A DNA stretch of 64,000 nucleotides from Methylobacterium sp. J-090 (GTDB lineage: Bacteria; Pseudomonadota; Alphaproteobacteria; Rhizobiales; Beijerinckiaceae): contig NZ_JAKSXV010000098.1 of the NCBI RefSeq assembly GCF_022829345.1, forward strand, positions 1 through 64,000. The letters run 5' to 3'. The translations under genes and the position numbers were made by a program. The notes beneath the pieces were generated by a model. It ran no database searches, was not told where the DNA came from, and worked only from the letters and a program-made list of their open reading frames with translations. How positions within the stretch are numbered: position 1 is the stretch's first letter; each line of letters opens with the position of its first letter. Shown in pieces: positions 8,074 through 17,270 of the stretch.

Positions 8074-10692
8074 TTACAGCATGCGTCCGACGATGTCCGA
8101 CACGTCCCGTGATAGGCCCGTGCGGGCACGGATGGCCGTAAGTGCTTGTTCCGCTTGGGCTCGTCGTTCCGGCTCCAACGTCCGCCACGCGCTGAACCCC
8201 GTGAGCAGCTTGGCCGCGATCTGCGGATTGGTACCGTCGAGGGTCGTGACCGTCTCGGCGAGGAGGTCGTAGCCGGCCCCGTCCGGCCGGTTGAACTGGG
8301 TCGGATTGCCGACGCTGAAGCTGCCGATGAGGGATCGCACCCGATTCGGGTTGGTCATCGCGAAGGCCGGATGAGCCTGGAGTCGGCGGACGCGGGCGAG
8401 GGTGGCCTCCTCCGGGATCATGGCCTGGATCGCGAACCACTTGTCGAGGACGAGCGGCTCGTCGGCGTAGCGCTCCGCGAAGCCCGCGAGGGCGGTTTCA
8501 CGGGCCGGACCTGGAATCTGCGCCAGGACCGCCAGGGCGGCGAGGCGGTCGGTCATGGTCGTCGCCGCCTCGATCTGCGCCAGGGCGAGGTCGCCACCAG
8601 CCCGCGGGTCGGCGGCCGCGATGAGATCGAGGGCGATGTTGCGCAGGGCCCGGCGGCCGGCCGCGGCGGCATCCGGCGAGAACGGCGTGCCAGGCCGGTC
8701 CGCCAAGGTCTCGCGCAGGCGGATCAGACGGTCGTGGAGGCCCTGTCCGAGGCGTCGGCGCAGAAGGGTGCGGGCGCGGTGGATCGCGTCGGGGTCGATG
8801 TCCCGGCCCAGGGTGTTGGCGATGTCCCCCTCGCTCGGCAGCGTCAGCACGAGGGCGGCATAGGCCGGGTCGCCAAGCGCCTCCGCATCGAGGAACGTCG
8901 CCAAGGCCGCGACAAGGCCGTCATCCGCCGCGTCCGGCGCCGGGGTACGGGACTCGGCGACGAGGCGCGCCATGGCGACGTCCTGCGCCGCCTGCCACCG
9001 GTTGAACGGATCGGTGTCGTGCGCCAGGAGGACGAGGCGGTCGGCATCCGTCGCCGCAGCTCCGATGTGCACGGGCGCGGAGAACCCCCGAAACAGGGAC
9101 AGGACCGGGGCGACGGGCACATCCGTGAACGTGATGGTGTCGCCGGCCCGCTCCAGCACGAAGACGCCGTCCTGGACGCGGTTGCAGACGGCTTCGTCGA
9201 TCACCCCGTGAGGGCCGACGAGGCCGAGGGCCACCGGGATGACGAGGGGTGATTCGGAGTTCCCGTTCAGCTCCTGGCGAAACCGTAGGGTCTGGGTCCG
9301 GGCGACCGGGTCGTGTTCGTCCTCGACGGTCACCATCGGGGTGCCGGGGCGCTCGTACCAGCGCGCGAAAGCGGTGAGGTCACGCCCCGAGACGACGGCG
9401 AAGGCGGCGAGGAAATCCTCCACCGTCGCGGCCGTGCCGTCGCACTCCGCAAAGTAGCGGTCCATGCCCCGGGCGAACGTGTCCGCGCCCAGCAGCGTGC
9501 GCAGCATCCGTACGATCTCGGCGCCCTTCTCGTAGACGGTGGCCGTGTAGAAGTTGTTGATCTCGGCATATTGCTGCGGGCGCACGGGGTGGGCGAGCGG
9601 CCCGGCATCCTCGGGGAACTGGCGGGCGCGCAGGGTGCGGACCTCTCCGATGCGGTGCACCGCCCGGGAGCGCATGTCCGAGGAGAATTCCTGGTCGCGA
9701 AAAACCGTGAGGCCCTCCTTGAGGCAGAGCTGGAACCAGTCCCGGCAGGTGACGCGATTGCCCGACCAGTTGTGGAAGTATTCGTGCGCGATGATCGTCT
9801 CGATGGCGGCGTAGTCCGCGTCGGTGGCGGTCTCGGGGCTGGCGAGCACGTAGCGGTCGTTGAAGATGTTGAGGCCCTTGTTCTCCATGGCGCCCATGTT
9901 GAAGTCCGACACGGCGACGACGTTGAACACGTCGAGGTCGTAGGACCGGCCGAAGGCGGTCTCGTCCCAGGCCATGGAGTGGATGACCGCGTCGAGGGCG
10001 TAGGCGGCGCGCTCCGCCTTGCCGGGTTCGACGTAGATGCCGAGCTCGACGGCGCGCCCCTCGCTCGTGGTGAAACGCCCGCCGAGCCGGTCGAGGCGCC
10101 CGCCGACGAGGGCGAACAGGTAGGCGGGCTTCGGGTGGGGATCGTGCCAGACGGCGTAGTGCCGCCCCGACCCCGCATCCCCGGCCTCAATGGGGTTGCC
10201 GTTGCCCAGCAGCACGGGCGCTTCCGTCCGGTCGGCCTCGATGCGGGTGGTGTAGACGGCCATCACGTCGGGCCGGTCGAGGAAGTAGGTGATGCGTCGG
10301 AAGCCGTCCGCCTCGCACTGGGTGCAGTAGACGCCGTTCGAGCGGTAGAGGCCCATGAGCCGGGTGTTGGCCGTGGGATCGATCCGCGTGCGGATCGTCA
10401 GGGTGAAAGCCCGCTGCGGCGGCTGAGCCAGGGTGAGGGCGGTCTCCGTCACCCGATACGCGTCCGGCGCGAGGCCGACCCCGTCGAGCTCAACGGAGAG
10501 CAGCGTCAGGTCCTCGCCATCGAGCACCAGTTCGACCCCCGCGCGGCCGGCCGGATTGGGCCGGAGGGTCAGAGTCGCGCGCACCTCCGTCGCGTGCGGG
10601 TGCAGGTGGATGTCGAGGGCGACCCGGTCGATGAGGTGATCGCTCGGGCGATAATCGGCGAGCCGGATCGGGATCGGGGTTTCGGTGCGCAT
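8074..10692 (-). CDS. pepN: Aminopeptidase N (M1 family zinc metallopeptidase)
   Basis: An 872-residue cytosolic alanyl aminopeptidase that trims N-terminal residues from peptides; E. coli PepN is 870 residues. The exopeptidase motif GAMEN is present (NMGAMENKGLN). The zinc site is HEYFH-x18-E with His303, Glu304 as catalytic base, His307 and Glu326. No signal peptide. A longer open frame to 10821 exists, but the start at 10692 places the conserved IRLADYRPSDHLID segment at the N-terminus, as in PepN. It is divergent from the glyoxalase gene across 149 bp, which must hold both promoters. Confidence 0.96.
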   Translation of the reverse strand: MRTETPIPIRLADYRPSDHLIDRVALDIHLHPHATEVRATLTLRPNPAGRAGVELVLDGEDLTLLSVELDGVGLAPDAYRVTETALTLAQPPQRAFTLTIRTRIDPTANTRLMGLYRSNGVYCTQCEADGFRRITYFLDRPDVMAVYTTRIEADRTEAPVLLGNGNPIEAGDAGSGRHYAVWHDPHPKPAYLFALVGGRLDRLGGRFTTSEGRAVELGIYVEPGKAERAAYALDAVIHSMAWDETAFGRSYDLDVFNVVAVSDFNMGAMENKGLNIFNDRYVLASPETATDADYAAIETIIAHEYFHNWSGNRVTCRDWFQLCLKEGLTVFRDQEFSSDMRSRAVHRIGEVRTLRARQFPEDAGPLAHPVRPQQYAEINNFYTATVYEKGAEIVRMLRTLLGADTFARGMDRYFAECDGTAATVEDFLAAFAVVSGRDLTAFARWYERPGTPMVTVEDEHDPVARTQTLRFRQELNGNSESPLVIPVALGLVGPHGVIDEAVCNRVQDGVFVLERAGDTITFTDVPVAPVLSLFRGFSAPVHIGAAATDADRLVLLAHDTDPFNRWQAAQDVAMARLVAESRTPAPDAADDGLVAALATFLDAEALGDPAYAALVLTLPSEGDIANTLGRDIDPDAIHRARTLLRRRLGQGLHDRLIRLRETLADRPGTPFSPDAAAAGRRALRNIALDLIAAADPRAGGDLALAQIEAATTMTDRLAALAVLAQIPGPARETALAGFAERYADEPLVLDKWFAIQAMIPEEATLARVRRLQAHPAFAMTNPNRVRSLIGSFSVGNPTQFNRPDGAGYDLLAETVTTLDGTNPQIAAKLLTGFSAWRTLEPERRAQAEQALTAIRARTGLSRDVSDIVGRML

Positions 10693-10841
10693 GGATGCCT
10701 CGCCTGTCGCAGGCCTTCCTCTTGGAGCGCTTCGAGTCCGGGCGCAACGCGCGCTCGTTGAGGGGGTTGACGATGGGATCGGCCGTTGACGGGGCTCGCC
10801 CGGCCACCACATAGGCCGCACCTTCAGGAGAGTTCACGACG

Positions 10842-11282
10842 ATGCGTTTTCTACACACCATGGTCCGCGTGGCCGATCTCGACCGGGCACTCGCCTTCTA
10901 CGTCGACACGTTCGGGCTGACGGAGGTCCGCCGCGTCGACAACGAGAAGGGTCGCTTCACCCTCGTCTTCCTCGCCGCCCCCGGCGACGCGGCGACCGCC
11001 CGCGAGACCCAGGCGCCGGTCATCGAGCTGACCCACAACTGGGACCCGGAGACCTACACAGGCGGACGCAATTTCGGCCACCTCGCCTACGAGGTCGACG
11101 ACATCTACGCCTTCTGCGCCAAGCTGCGGGATGCGGGCATCACCATCAACCGGCCGCCGCGCGACGGCAACATGGCCTTCGTGAAGTCGCCGGACGGGAT
11201 CTCCATCGAGCTTCTGCAGAAGGGCGAGGCCAAGCCGCCGCGGGAGCCGTGGGTCTCCATGGAGAACACCGGTTCCTGGTAG
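10842..11282 (+). CDS. gloA: Lactoylglutathione lyase (glyoxalase I)
   Basis: A 146-residue glyoxalase I, which isomerises the methylglyoxal-glutathione hemithioacetal to S-lactoylglutathione. The paired beta-alpha-beta-beta-beta modules carry the expected metal ligands: His in FLHTMVRV at the N-terminus, Glu in VIELTHNW, His in FGHLAYEV and Glu in ISIELLQKG. The ELTxNWG-like segment and NFGH are typical of GloA. The ribosome site AGGAGAG precedes the ATG. Monocistronic, followed by a GC-rich hairpin at 11306-11332. Confidence 0.94.
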   Translation: MRFLHTMVRVADLDRALAFYVDTFGLTEVRRVDNEKGRFTLVFLAAPGDAATARETQAPVIELTHNWDPETYTGGRNFGHLAYEVDDIYAFCAKLRDAGITINRPPRDGNMAFVKSPDGISIELLQKGEAKPPREPWVSMENTGSW

Positions 11283-11341
11283 CCGGGAGCCCTCAGCCGG
11301 ACGACCCCCGCGCGGCCGACGGCTTCGCGGGGACCTGAGCG

Positions 11342-11518
11342 TCAGTCGGCGCCCACTTCGGGGGCCGGCGTGATGCCGAGTTCGGCCAGTTTGGCCGAGA
11401 TGGACTCGATGGGCCGCTTGAGCCTGAGGCTGATCACCGAGATCGGCACCCGCTCGCGGGCCAGGGTCCGCAATTCCTGAACTTTCTCCAGCGTCCAGGC
11501 CGTTTCATCCGTCGCCAT
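11342..11518 (-). CDS. Small GcrA-like HTH protein (hypothetical)
   Basis: A 58-residue protein. Its pattern W-T-x2-KV-x2-L-x2-L ... ISVISLRLKRP.ESISAKLAELGI resembles the N-terminal SANT/HTH part of GcrA, which begins W-T-x2-R-V-x2-L-x2-L and ends with a K-x2-x-LG motif. There is no C-terminal GcrA part, so it would be a stand-alone minimal DNA-binding module. The start at 11518 is set by GGAGGT four bases upstream; the alternative GTG at 11524 lies inside that ribosome site. It is convergent with gloA. The family resemblance is inferred from pattern only. Confidence 0.7.
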   Translation of the reverse strand: MATDETAWTLEKVQELRTLARERVPISVISLRLKRPIESISAKLAELGITPAPEVGAD

Positions 11519-11522
11519 GGTC

Positions 11523-11528
11523 ACCTCC
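11523..11528 (-). promoter_or_regulatory. Ribosome binding site that fixes the start of the small HTH gene
   Basis: A perfect GGAGGT on the minus strand, four bases before the ATG at 11518. It rules out the upstream in-frame GTG at 11524, which it overlaps, and supports that this very short gene is translated. Confidence 0.7.
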
Positions 11529-11702
11529 CATCTTGGTCCAGGGGGGCGCCGCGCCGACGCGGCGACCGCCCGGTTTCAGAGTAGAACCCTGGTCGGACCG
11601 CACAACCGGGTGCCGAAAATCCCGGCATGCCGCGTCCCTCGGCAGCGGCTTGCGGCACCCCGCCCTTGACCGCGTCACGATCCGCGGCGCACATCCACGC
11701 CG

Positions 11703-12103
<401 letters not shown>

Positions 12104-12105
12104 AC

Positions 12106-12476
12106 TTCGCGGTCGATCCGAACGTGCGGCGACGACACGATCACGACACGGCGAAAAACTTACCCTCGGTTAACCTTGCTGAGGTCTGATCGGACCGGGC
12201 CGATCCCATGCGGTCCCGTTCGTTGACGGCGCTCAGAGGCCCATGGTACCCCGATTCATCCCGTCAACGGCGATTTTCGGATCGACGGACGCAGCCCGAC
12301 ACGGTCGCGGCGGTGTCCATGCGAGCGGTCGCGCTCCGCGCCGATCCGGTGACGTCCCGTCTCTCCGCGCCGCCGCGAGGCGGCCCAGGCTCTTGGAAGG
12401 GACGCATGCGCGGCTCCATCCCCGTCGCGTCTTCGACGCCCCGAATTCAGAACCGTCGCGCCTTCGGGGCCGGGCG
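12106..12476. other. 371-bp gap between rnpB and rsmH, no mraZ
   Basis: This is where mraZ heads the dcw cluster in many bacteria. No frame here contains MraZ-like sequence, and the gap is shorter than a normal mraZ gene of about 450 bp. Three open frames cross it, but their products are rich in Arg, Ser and Pro like GC-rich shadow frames. It should contain the rnpB terminator and the dcw promoter; I see no convincing consensus for either. Confidence 0.6.
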
Positions 12477-13520
12477 ATGAAGCGCGTGCGCGACCCTCGT
12501 CCCGCGAGCGACGGGGCGCCGCATGTCCCGGTGCTGCTCGCCGAAGTGCTGGCCGCCCTCGATCTGCTGGGCCGGACGCTCGCCGTGGACGGCACCTTCG
12601 GGGCCGGCGGCTACACCCGCGCCATGCTCGGCGCCGATCCGGCCATCCACGTTCTCGGCATCGACCGCGATCCGGGCGCCATCGCGGGCGGCGCGCCACT
12701 GGTCGCGTCCGCGCATGGGCGCCTCACCCTGGTGCCGGGTCGCTTCGGCACTCTCGACGCCTGCGTGCGCGAGGCCGGTTGGCCCCAAGCCGATGCCGTC
12801 GTCCTCGATATCGGCGTGTCGTCCATGCAGATCGATCAGGCCGAGCGCGGCTTCTCGTTCCGCCACGACGGCCCCCTCGACATGCGGATGGAGCGCGCCG
12901 GGCGCAGCGCCGCCGACATCGTCAACGACGCTGAGGAAGGCGATCTCGCCGACATCATCTACCATTATGGCGAGGAGCGGCGGTCCCGCGCCGTCGCCCG
13001 CGCCATCGTCGAGGCGCGCCGCAAGGGTCGGATCGAGACCACCGCGGCCCTGGCCGAGGTGGTCGCCAGCGTGGTCTGGGCCGATCCGGCGAGCGGCATC
13101 AACCCGGCGACGCGGACCTTCCAGGGCCTGCGCATCGCCGTGAACGACGAACTCGGCGAACTCGTCCAGGCCCTGCATGCGGCCGAGCGCATCCTGCGGC
13201 CCGGCGGGCGTCTCGCCGTCGTCACGTTCCATTCCCTGGAAGACCGCATCGTCAAGCAGTTCTTCTCGGCCCGCAGCGGCCGCGCGGCGCAGGGTTCGCG
13301 CCATCTGCCGAGCCTGGAGGCGCCGGCCCCCCGCAGCTTCACGGCCGTGACCAAGGGTCCTGTCCTGCCTTCCGATTCCGAGATCTTCGCCAACTCGCGC
13401 GCCCGTTCGGCCAAGCTGCGCGCGGTGGAACGCACGGACGCGCCCGCGCCCGCGCCCCTGGCCGCCATCGAGACCCTCGCGGCCCTGCCGGAGCGGACTG
13501 GCAGGAGCGCACGCCGGTGA
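12477..13520 (+). CDS. rsmH: 16S rRNA (cytosine(1402)-N(4))-methyltransferase
   Basis: A 347-residue RsmH (MraW), an AdoMet-dependent methyltransferase acting on C1402 of 16S rRNA. Recognised by HVPVLLAEVL at the N-terminus, the AdoMet loop DGTFGAGGYTRA, LDIGVSSMQID, FSFRHDGPLDMRM, TFQGLRIAVN and VVTFHSLEDRIVK. The frame stays open to 12243, but the start at 12477 fits the family N-terminus. Its stop overlaps the start of ftsL (GTGA). First gene of this dcw cluster. Confidence 0.97.
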   Translation: MKRVRDPRPASDGAPHVPVLLAEVLAALDLLGRTLAVDGTFGAGGYTRAMLGADPAIHVLGIDRDPGAIAGGAPLVASAHGRLTLVPGRFGTLDACVREAGWPQADAVVLDIGVSSMQIDQAERGFSFRHDGPLDMRMERAGRSAADIVNDAEEGDLADIIYHYGEERRSRAVARAIVEARRKGRIETTAALAEVVASVVWADPASGINPATRTFQGLRIAVNDELGELVQALHAAERILRPGGRLAVVTFHSLEDRIVKQFFSARSGRAAQGSRHLPSLEAPAPRSFTAVTKGPVLPSDSEIFANSRARSAKLRAVERTDAPAPAPLAAIETLAALPERTGRSARR

Positions 13521-13948
13521 TCCGTCTGCTGAACGTCCTCGCCGTCCTCGGTCTCATCGGCTCGGCGATCTACGCCTACTCGATCAAGTACGACACGCTG
13601 TATCAGGCCGGCCAGGTCTCCAAGGCGCGCAGCCAGCTCCACCGCGAGCGCCAGGCCATCGCGGTCCTGCGCGCCGAGTGGCAGCTGCTGACCCGGCCCG
13701 ACCGGCTCCAGGCGGCGGTGGCGCGCCACCTCGCCCTCGAGCCCATCGGCACGGCGCATCTCGGGCGCCTCGCCGACCTTCCGGCGCGGCCCGATCGCGG
13801 CGACGAGATCGGCCGACTGCTCGCGGCCACCGCGACCCCGAAGGAGAAGCCCGGCGCCAATGAGCCGCGCACCACCGGCTCGGTCACGACCCGCACCGTC
13901 ACCACCCGCACGACCACGACCAGAACCCCGACCACGGCTTCGAGGTAG
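13517..13948 (+). CDS. ftsL: Cell division protein FtsL
   Basis: A 143-residue bitopic membrane protein in the ftsL position between rsmH and ftsI. One transmembrane helix near residues 4-22, followed by a periplasmic segment with a leucine-zipper-like coil (ARSQLHRERQAIAVLRAEW) and the RPDRLQAAVARHLALEPI motif typical of alphaproteobacterial FtsL. It partners FtsB/FtsQ in the divisome. GTG start in a GTGA overlap. The C-terminal 25 residues are an unusual low-complexity Thr/Arg tract (TTRTVTTRTTTTRT) extending the protein beyond the usual length. Confidence 0.85.
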   Translation: MIRLLNVLAVLGLIGSAIYAYSIKYDTLYQAGQVSKARSQLHRERQAIAVLRAEWQLLTRPDRLQAAVARHLALEPIGTAHLGRLADLPARPDRGDEIGRLLAATATPKEKPGANEPRTTGSVTTRTVTTRTTTTRTPTTASR

Positions 13949-13953
13949 CACCC

Positions 13954-15804
13954 GTGTCGCAAGACGTTTTTTCGGACGCCGTTCCGCCCGAGGCCGAGTC
14001 GATGCAACACCCCGAGGTCGAAGCCCCGGTGCCGGAGCCGGCTCCGGCGCCGCGCGCGAACCGGGTCGTCGCGCTCATCCGGGCGATGTTCCATCTCGCC
14101 ATCGAGCGCAGCTACGCCCGCGTCGGCCTCGTGGGCCTGGGCTTCGCCGCCGTGTTCATGACCATCGGCGTGCGCCTCGTCTATCTCGCGGCGCTCCCCG
14201 AGACGGACAATTCCGACAAGCGCGTCGCCGCCTCCGCCACCACGGCGATCCGGCCCGACATCGTTGACCGCAACGGCGAGATCCTGGCCACCGACATCCG
14301 TACGGTCTCGGTCTTCGCCGAGCCGCGCAACATCGTCGACAAGGACGAAGCGGTGGAACTGCTCACCGCCGTCCTGCCCCAGCTCAACGCCAACGATCTG
14401 CGCACCAAACTCTCGGCCCGCGTCGGATCGACGGGGAAGGAGAAGGGCTTCGTGTGGGTGAAGCGCGAGATCACCCCGAAGCAGCAGGCCGAGGTCCATC
14501 GCCTCGGCATCCCCGGCATCGGCTTCCTGCCCGACCACAAGCGCGTCTATCCCAACGGGGTCGCCGCCGCCCACATCATCGGCATCACCAACCTCGACAA
14601 TCTCGGCATCGCCGGCATCGAGAAGTACATCGACACGCAGGGCAACAAGGCGCTCAACGAGTTCGGCCTTGTCGCCAAGCAGACCGACCTCAAGCCGGTT
14701 CAGCTCTCCATCGATCTACGCGCGCAGTTCGCGCTTCGCGACGAGCTCGCCTGGGGCGTCGATCACTTCAAGGCCAAGGCCGCCGCCGGCATGATCCTCG
14801 ACGTGACCACCGGCGAAGTCATCGCGCTCGCCTCCCTGCCGGATTTCGACCCCAACGACCCGGCCGACGCCCTCTCGGCCGACCGCATCAACCGCATGAA
14901 TGTCGGCGTCTACGAGATGGGCTCGACCTTCAAGGCGATGACCCTCGCCATGGCCCTCGATTCCGGCAAGTACAACGTCAACTCGACCTTCGACACTAGG
15001 GGCGGCGTGCTCACCTGGGGCCGGCAGAAGATCCACGAGTACCACGGTACCAACCGCACCATCACCATGCCGGAGGTGTTCACGCACTCGTCCAACATCG
15101 GCTCGGCCAAGATGGCGCTGGGCATCGGCGTGCCCGGCCACAGGGCCTTCCTGAAGAAGATGGGCCTCACCGACCGCATGCGGACGGAGCTGCCTGAGAG
15201 CGCCGAACCCATCGTCCCGTCGCGCTGGACCGAGATCAACACCATCACCATCGCGTTCGGCCACGGCCTCGCCGTGGCGCCGATCCAGGCGGCGGCGGCG
15301 GTGGGCGCCATCACCAACGGCGGCAACCTCATCGTGCCGACCTTCCTCAAGACCACCGAGGCCGAGGCGCTGAAGAAGGCGACCCGGGTGCTGAAGCCGG
15401 AGACCAGCGAGGCGATGCGCTTCATCATGCGCCTCAACGCCGTCGAGGGCTCGGCCAAGAAGGCCTCGATCCCGCTCTACTACGTCGGCGGAAAGACCGG
15501 CACCGCCGAGAAGGTGATCCACGGGCGCTACGTGAAGAACCGTCTGTTCACCACCTTCATGGCTGCCGCACCCATGAACAGCCCGAAATACCTCTTCGTC
15601 ACCATCATGGACGAACCCCAGGGCCTGCCGGAATCGGGCGGTTACGCCACCGCCGCGTGGAACTCGGGCGTGGTCACGGGCCGCGTCATCGAGCGCGTCG
15701 CGCCGATCCTCGGCCTGCCGCCGCAATTCGACCCGCCGGTGAAGCCGTTCCCCCTCATGGTGAAGCTCGGCGCCTACCACGCCACCCAGGTGGACGGGCG
15801 ATGA
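13954..15804 (+). CDS. ftsI: Penicillin-binding protein 3, septal peptidoglycan transpeptidase
   Basis: A 616-residue FtsI, the DD-transpeptidase that cross-links septal peptidoglycan. A proline/glutamate-rich cytoplasmic tail of about 50 residues is followed by a transmembrane helix near 57-80, a pedestal domain (RNGEILATD...), and a transpeptidase domain with Ser324 in STFK, SSN at 379-381 and KTGT at 514-517. GTG start five bases after ftsL. Its stop overlaps murE (ATGA). The N-terminal acidic extension is longer than in E. coli FtsI. Confidence 0.96.
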   Translation: MSQDVFSDAVPPEAESMQHPEVEAPVPEPAPAPRANRVVALIRAMFHLAIERSYARVGLVGLGFAAVFMTIGVRLVYLAALPETDNSDKRVAASATTAIRPDIVDRNGEILATDIRTVSVFAEPRNIVDKDEAVELLTAVLPQLNANDLRTKLSARVGSTGKEKGFVWVKREITPKQQAEVHRLGIPGIGFLPDHKRVYPNGVAAAHIIGITNLDNLGIAGIEKYIDTQGNKALNEFGLVAKQTDLKPVQLSIDLRAQFALRDELAWGVDHFKAKAAAGMILDVTTGEVIALASLPDFDPNDPADALSADRINRMNVGVYEMGSTFKAMTLAMALDSGKYNVNSTFDTRGGVLTWGRQKIHEYHGTNRTITMPEVFTHSSNIGSAKMALGIGVPGHRAFLKKMGLTDRMRTELPESAEPIVPSRWTEINTITIAFGHGLAVAPIQAAAAVGAITNGGNLIVPTFLKTTEAEALKKATRVLKPETSEAMRFIMRLNAVEGSAKKASIPLYYVGGKTGTAEKVIHGRYVKNRLFTTFMAAAPMNSPKYLFVTIMDEPQGLPESGGYATAAWNSGVVTGRVIERVAPILGLPPQFDPPVKPFPLMVKLGAYHATQVDGR

Positions 15805-17270
15805 GCGGGGCGACCCTCGGGCAGCTGTTCCCGGAGGCCGCCGGCGATACGACGCCGGTCTCGGGGCTGACAGCCGACTCGCGAAAGATCGAGCCCGGCT
15901 TCGTGTTCGTGGCCGTACCCGGCACCGTCGCCGACGGGCGCCGCTTCGCCGCCGGTGCCGTCGCGGCGGGAGCCGTCGCCGTGGTGGGGGAGGGCGCACG
16001 GCCGGACGGGCTCGATCCGGCGTTTCCCTACGTTCCCGTAACGGACGTGCGCCGCAGTCTCGCGCTTGCGGCCAGCCGTTTTTCGGGCGGCCAGCCCGCC
16101 CATGTGGTCGCGGTCACCGGCACCAGCGGCAAGAGTTCGGTCACGGATTTCGTCCGCCAGATCCTGTCGCGGCTGGGTCGCGCGTCGGCGAGCCTCGGGA
16201 CGGTGGGCATCGTCACGAATGGGGGCGCCACCTACGGATCGCTCACGACGCCGGACCCCGTGACCCTGCACGCGACCCTGTCGCGGCTGGCCGAGGACGG
16301 CATCACGGATCTCGCCATGGAGGCGTCCTCGCACGGCATCGAGCAGCGCCGCCTCGACGGCGTTGAACTCTCCGCCGTCGGCTTCACCAATCTCGGGCGC
16401 GACCACCTCGACTATCACGCCACCCTCGACGATTACCTCGCGGCCAAGCTGCGGTTGTTCACGACCCTGGCCCGGCCCGGCATCCCGGCGGTGGTCAACG
16501 CCGACGGCGCCTACGCCAAGGTGGTCATCGCCGCCGCCCTGGCGCGCGGCCTGAGCCTGCGCACGACCGGTCGAGCCGGTGAGACCGTTCGGCTCGTCGC
16601 GGCGCGCACGGAGGGATTCTGCCAGCACCTCCACGTCATCGCCCCCGGTCCCGACGGACAGGCGGAGTACGACGTTCGCCTGCCCCTCGTCGGCGGGTTC
16701 CAGGTCGAGAACGCCCTGCTCGCCGCCGGGCTCGTCCTCGCGACACCAGCCGGCGAGGCCGATCCGGCCGGCGTGATCGCCGCCCTCGAACACCTCACCG
16801 GCGTGCCCGGTCGCATGGAGCGCATCGGCGAGGCGAACGGCGCCCTCTGCCTCGTCGACTACGCTCACAAGCCGGAAGCCCTCGACGGCGTGCTCACGGC
16901 GCTGCGCCCGTTCGCGACAGGGCGCCTCGTCTGCGTCTTCGGCTGCGGCGGCGACCGCGACCGGGGCAAGCGCCCGATCATGGGCGCCATCGCGGCCAAG
17001 GGCGCCGACTGGATCATCGTCACCGACGACAACCCGCGCTCGGAAGATCCCGCCGCGATCCGTGCCGAGATTCTGGCCGCCGCACCCGACGCCACCGAGA
17101 TCGGAGACCGTGCGGAGGCCATCCGCACGGCGGTGCGGGCGCTGGCGCCCGGCGACGTCCTCGTGGTGGCCGGCAAGGGTCATGAAACCGGCCAGATCGT
17201 GGGCACAACCGTCCTGCCGTTCTCGGACCACGACGTGCTCCGGGCGGCCATCGCGGAGCGCGCGACATGA
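15801..17270 (+). CDS. murE: UDP-MurNAc-L-Ala-D-Glu:meso-diaminopimelate ligase
   Basis: A 489-residue Mur ligase that adds the third amino acid of the peptidoglycan stem. The ATP loop is GTSGKSSVTDF, with Ser where most MurE have Thr. EASSHG and NLGRDHLDYH are present. DNPR at residues 410-413 is the signature that selects meso-diaminopimelate over lysine. The start is set by the ATGA overlap with ftsI; upstream open frame is shadow. Its own stop overlaps murF (ATGA). Confidence 0.96.
   Translation: MSGATLGQLFPEAAGDTTPVSGLTADSRKIEPGFVFVAVPGTVADGRRFAAGAVAAGAVAVVGEGARPDGLDPAFPYVPVTDVRRSLALAASRFSGGQPAHVVAVTGTSGKSSVTDFVRQILSRLGRASASLGTVGIVTNGGATYGSLTTPDPVTLHATLSRLAEDGITDLAMEASSHGIEQRRLDGVELSAVGFTNLGRDHLDYHATLDDYLAAKLRLFTTLARPGIPAVVNADGAYAKVVIAAALARGLSLRTTGRAGETVRLVAARTEGFCQHLHVIAPGPDGQAEYDVRLPLVGGFQVENALLAAGLVLATPAGEADPAGVIAALEHLTGVPGRMERIGEANGALCLVDYAHKPEALDGVLTALRPFATGRLVCVFGCGGDRDRGKRPIMGAIAAKGADWIIVTDDNPRSEDPAAIRAEILAAAPDATEIGDRAEAIRTAVRALAPGDVLVVAGKGHETGQIVGTTVLPFSDHDVLRAAIAERAT

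Noticed and set aside
12208..12480. A 90-codon plus-strand frame whose stop overlaps rsmH as ATGA, tempting as mraZ or a leader gene
   Set aside because: Arg/Ser/Pro-rich with no MraZ features and no ribosome site; the ATGA overlap is likely chance in GC-rich DNA.
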